Of a DNA stretch of 7,018 nt, positions 4,903-7,018 are shown in pieces. How positions within the stretch are numbered: position 1 is the stretch's first letter; each line of letters begins with the position of its first letter. The notes under the pieces are model-generated. The model was not told where the DNA came from. It searched no databases and worked only from the letters and a program-made list of their open reading frames with translations. Both the position numbers and the translations under genes were made by a program. Source of the stretch: an archaeon (GTDB lineage Archaea; Micrarchaeota; Micrarchaeia; Norongarragalinales; SBBD01); the NCBI GenBank assembly GCA_005239845.1, contig SBBD01000065.1, positions 1 to 7,018 on the forward strand. Direction: 5' to 3'.

Positions 4903-5847
4903 TCAAAAGGCCTGCACGACCCTCAACACGCGGGCGAATTCTGCGTCCTTGTTTTCGTTCCACCATTCCAACGCTTGTTGGGTAGACAGCTGCGGCTGCA
5001 AAACGAAAGCCAATTCCCCTTTCGCCGTAAAGCAGGCAATGGCTTCCCCAGCCTCGATTCCTTCTTCCATTTGCAGCACGTCCGAAATCTTGGGGGGAAC
5101 GCCGCTGCTTGTCTTCTTCAGCGCGTCATCCGATACGACAATTTTTTTCATGAGTTTCGAAGCCGGTTCCTCCACAGGGACAATGGTCTTGCGGAGGTGC
5201 TCTTCCCTTCCTTTTTTCTTCCACAGCCAGTAATAGTCGCTGAGTTGCTGCAACGTGACGGCCTGGTCTTCCGAGAGTCCCGACGCGTACGTCCTCCGCA
5301 ACTCCCTCATTTCACTCGCGACTCCCAGCACTTCGCCCACATCCCTCACGAGGTTGCGGAGGTACGTTCCGGCTTCGCATTCGCACGCAAACAAGACGTT
5401 TTTTCCCTCTATTTCCAGCACGTTCAACGCGTAAACGGTCCTCGTCCTCAGGCGTTTTTTTACGGCGCTGGCCTCGGGCGGCGTCTGGTAAATGGTTCCC
5501 CGGAAGTGCGCGAAGGCTTCCTTCAACTCTTCCTGGCTGGCGGCTTGCTGCAACCGCATCAGACAAACGTAGGACTTGGGGGAGCGCGCGAAGTAGCCGG
5601 AAAGCTTCCTTGCCTCGTTCAGCAGTACCACCAATACGCCGGAGACGTTTTGGTCCAAGGTGCCCGTGTGCCCCGTGCGCTGGAGCTGCAGCATCCTTCT
5701 CACGAAGGCGGACACTTCGTGCGAGGAAGGGCCGGCGGGCTTGTCAATGCATACGACCCCGTAGCGGAGTTGCTCTTCCAGGGAACGCTCTTCCGGCCTT
5801 TTTCCAAGCCGTCCCTGTTCTTCTCGAAGGATGTGCATGCGAGACAC
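4903..5847 (-). CDS. cbf5: H/ACA RNP pseudouridine synthase Cbf5 (dyskerin/TruB family)
   Basis: The catalytic subunit of archaeal H/ACA ribonucleoproteins, which isomerises uridine to pseudouridine in rRNA under guide RNA control and can also act on tRNA U55. Motif I is DKPAGPSSHEV (35-45). The catalytic aspartate is D65 in GHTGTLDQNVSGVL (59-72). SAVKKRLRTRTVY (127-139) and AGTYLRNLVRDVG (159-171) are further conserved active-site strands, and ELRRTYASGLSED (182-194) matches the family's RRxxxGxFxE region. A C-terminal PUA domain spans about 230-290, which separates archaeal Cbf5 from typical bacterial TruB. At 314 residues it is slightly short but complete. The proline after GTLD is replaced by glutamine. 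The start is GTG at 5847, 8 bases after the L14e stop; an in-frame ATG three codons later (5838) is an alternative. The L14e-cbf5 pairing is a conserved archaeal arrangement. Confidence 0.96.
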   Translation of the reverse strand: MSRMHILREEQGRLGKRPEERSLEEQLRYGVVCIDKPAGPSSHEVSAFVRRMLQLQRTGHTGTLDQNVSGVLVVLLNEARKLSGYFARSPKSYVCLMRLQQAASQEELKEAFAHFRGTIYQTPPEASAVKKRLRTRTVYALNVLEIEGKNVLFACECEAGTYLRNLVRDVGEVLGVASEMRELRRTYASGLSEDQAVTLQQLSDYYWLWKKKGREEHLRKTIVPVEEPASKLMKKIVVSDDALKKTSSGVPPKISDVLQMEEGIEAGEAIACFTAKGELAFVLQPQLSTQQALEWWNENKDAEFARVLRVVQAF

Positions 5848-5855
5848 AATCGGGA

Positions 5856-6020
5856 TTAGGGGAGCGGTTCCAAGTGCAGGACGTTGCAGCGCTTCACCTT
5901 GCCTTTCTCGTCCTTGACTTCCACGAAATTAGCGTCCAGGATTTTTACGACTTCCACGGTCTTTCCGGCTTTCCTTCCGCGGACCTTGACGCACTTTCCC
6001 CCCACTTCAATGGCGGCCAT
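5856..6020 (-). CDS. rpl14e: Ribosomal protein L14e, short form (54 aa)
   Basis: A 54-residue protein of the large ribosomal subunit. It starts MAAIEVGGKCVKVRGRKAGK, matching the L14e KOW-type start (xAIExGRxCVKxxGRxAG). It continues with VEVVKILDANFVEV and ends KRCNVLHLEPLP, which matches the family's RRCNxxHLEPL. Family members are usually about 75-95 residues; here the protein stops directly after the HLEPL motif, so the C-terminal tail is missing. The KOW core itself is complete, so this is a compact form, not a broken gene. The start is ATG at 6020 with AGGTG (6028-6032) as Shine-Dalgarno 7 bases away. It lies 8 bases before cbf5 and downstream of cmk, in the standard archaeal order. Confidence 0.93.
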   Translation of the reverse strand: MAAIEVGGKCVKVRGRKAGKTVEVVKILDANFVEVKDEKGKVKRCNVLHLEPLP

Positions 6021-6160
6021 AAAAGAACACCTTTTCTGCTACTATATTTTTTTACGCTACGGGCCTCCCCCTTGGTTGTCTCTTACTCCCTTTATTTTTT
6101 TACTTGGAATCTTTTTCTTGGCTTTCGGCTACTCCTTTGCATGATATAGGTACCCGTTTT
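6021..6160 (-). promoter_or_regulatory. Intergenic region cmk-L14e, A/T-rich with weak promoter candidates
   Basis: This 140-base gap is the largest inside the cluster. Read on the minus strand it is A-rich with runs of seven A (about 6051 and 6096). CCTATATCAT (6141-6150) and AAATAAAG (about 6091-6098) are possible TATA boxes whose starts would keep the L14e Shine-Dalgarno sequence. A third, AAATATAG (6042-6049), is too close to the ATG to do so. No minus-strand T tract marks termination of cmk, so cotranscription from L34e through cbf5 remains possible. I see no ORF or RNA gene here. Confidence 0.3.
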
Positions 6161-6748
6161 TCATTTTCTTCCGAGTTTTTTGGCGATGGTGTCGAGGATG
6201 CGCTGCGGATACTTCGCGCTGGGGGGTTTCCTTCGCTCCAGCACGCGCGTGGCGTTCACGATGAGTTCCATGACTTCCTTGGCGTGGAAACGCTGCGTGT
6301 TGATGGTCAAGTCGATTTCGTCGTGGTCCAAAATGTTGATGTCGTACAGTTTCTTGTACTGGGCAATGTCGTACTCGTCCCGCGTCTTGGTTTCCACGAG
6401 CACTTCGTAGTAATCCCTCGCCTCTCGCTCGGCAATGCGCGCCGCCCTTTCCCTCAGCGGAGCCTCAAGCCACACCTTCAGGTCCGCGTGCACGAGCCAG
6501 CACGCCAGCCTGCTTCCCATGATCGTGTTGTCCTGCGAGACCACGAGGTCGATCTGCTTGCGGTCCAACAGGTAATCATAGCTCGGGTCGTCCTTGCGCT
6601 TTTCCAGGATGTCCTCGAATTTGAGGTTCATGTCCTGCGCGAGGTTGCGGAAGGTGTAGTTGACGACCTTCAGGTTCAAGGCCTGGGCCACGTTGTTGCA
6701 CGCCGTCGTGTTCCCGCAGCCGGAAAGCCCTGAAATCGCGATACGCAT
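6161..6748 (-). CDS. cmk: Archaeal-type cytidylate kinase
   Basis: A 195-residue P-loop kinase that phosphorylates CMP and dCMP to the diphosphates, with ATP as donor, in pyrimidine nucleotide supply. The nucleotide loop is GLSGCGNTT (7-15), with Asn13 where the Walker A lysine normally stands; I recall the same GNT form in some cytidylate-kinase-like families, so this may be a subfamily trait. NYTFRNLA (30-37) is the conserved CMP-binding start of the second helix. GSRLACWL (78-85), and the Arg-rich lid EREARDYYEV with KTRDEYDIAQYKKLYDIN further on, match archaeal Cmk, as does DLTINTQRF near the end. The length fits the family (about 175-200). The ATG at 6748 is 6 bases after the L34e stop, with GAGG about 10 bases upstream, so the pair is cotranscribed. 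Whether catalysis is retained without the lysine is open. Confidence 0.92.
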   Translation of the reverse strand: MRIAISGLSGCGNTTACNNVAQALNLKVVNYTFRNLAQDMNLKFEDILEKRKDDPSYDYLLDRKQIDLVVSQDNTIMGSRLACWLVHADLKVWLEAPLRERAARIAEREARDYYEVLVETKTRDEYDIAQYKKLYDINILDHDEIDLTINTQRFHAKEVMELIVNATRVLERRKPPSAKYPQRILDTIAKKLGRK

Positions 6749-6754
6749 AGCGGC

Positions 6755-7018
6755 TCATCCTCGGATTCTTTCCAAATATTTCAAGTGGGTCAAGTCGACT
6801 TCTTCTTTCTGCAAGACCCCGCTTTGCAGGCGAATCCTTTCCTTTAACAAGTCCTCCACGCACTGGTGGCACAAGACGCCTCCAAAGAGGCGTTCCGGCC
6901 TCTTCTGGGTCTTGGCGAGCTTGCGCATTTCCGCTGGCGATCTCCGCGGCACGGCCTGCAGTTTTCTCCCGCATAAGGCGCAGTGCGCGGCCTGCGGCTT
7001 TCCAGGCCGGTAGAAAAA
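6755..7018 (-). CDS. rpl34e: Ribosomal protein L34e, partial (5' end outside window)
   Basis: A zinc-binding protein of the archaeal large ribosomal subunit. The visible 87 residues run off the window edge in frame. They begin FFYRPGKPQAAHCALCGRKL and continue with VPRRSPAEMRKLAKTQKRPERLFGGVLCHQC, the hallmark of L34e. The four zinc cysteines are C13, C16, C50 and C53 of the visible part. After the last cysteine pair the protein continues about 34 residues (KEEVDLTHLKYLERIRG at the end), longer than most archaeal L34e, which stop soon after this point. A GTG at 6952 could be mistaken for a start, but the upstream frame contains the first CxxC and must belong to the protein. The first 20-30 residues are missing. 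It heads the L34e-cmk-L14e-cbf5 cluster. Confidence 0.95.
   Translation of the reverse strand, partial: FFYRPGKPQAAHCALCGRKLQAVPRRSPAEMRKLAKTQKRPERLFGGVLCHQCVEDLLKERIRLQSGVLQKEEVDLTHLKYLERIRG

Noticed and set aside
4381..5859. Long plus-strand open frame of 492 codons antisense to aIF2 gamma and cbf5
   Set aside because: Both genes on the opposite strand are unmistakable; the frame is a product of G+C-rich codon bias and spans two genes plus their intergenic gap.
1..7018. CRISPR arrays, insertion sequences or long direct repeats
   Set aside because: No repeated units of useful length and no transposase or Cas-like gene are visible on either strand.

Overview
The window looks like a piece of an archaeal chromosome. 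The evidence is the gene content: initiation factor aIF2 gamma, the H/ACA pseudouridine synthase Cbf5, ribosomal proteins L34e and L14e, an archaeal-type cytidylate kinase, a RibL-like nucleotidyltransferase, and an intron-containing tRNA whose intron fits an archaeal bulge-helix-bulge. The gene order L34e-cmk-L14e-cbf5 is a recurring archaeal cluster. Two promoters have a TATA box about 26-28 bases before the ATG, which points to leaderless mRNAs. Very short proteins (L14e of 54 residues, a 53-residue zinc ribbon) and compact spacing would suit a small-genome (DPANN-like) archaeon, but the lineage is inference.

Layout. Bases 1-1692 hold a leaderless plus-strand gene for a membrane-anchored exported protein with an HExxH metallopeptidase-like motif. 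By hand counts on a few lines it is clearly lower in G+C than its neighbours. Convergent to it, 1730-2535 on the minus strand is a compact operon: a 47-residue unknown ORF with a strong Shine-Dalgarno sequence, a four-CxxC zinc-ribbon protein overlapping it, then a RibL-like FAD synthase. At 2597-2721 (+) is a tRNA-Arg(GCG) whose acceptor and T stems close only if a 51-base intron is removed from the T loop (position 59/60). At 2790-3547 (+) a second leaderless unit encodes an AbiEii-like nucleotidyltransferase and a 49-residue partner with an ATGA overlap, the arrangement of a toxin-antitoxin-like pair.

From 3585 to the end everything is on the minus strand and concerns translation or nucleotide supply: aIF2 gamma (3585-4799, with its own upstream promoter candidates), then cbf5, a short L14e, cmk and the truncated 5' part of L34e (running off at 7018). 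L34e-cmk and L14e-cbf5 are separated by 6-8 bases and are probably cotranscribed; the 140-base gap between cmk and L14e contains no obvious minus-strand terminator.

The most notable items are the T-loop tRNA intron, which was hidden beneath an antisense reading frame, the nucleotidyltransferase/small-protein pair, the compositionally distinct HExxH protein, and the tiny SD-led ORF in front of the zinc-ribbon gene. Several core proteins carry motif deviations: Asn for the P-loop Lys in Cmk and TKxD for NKxD in aIF2 gamma.
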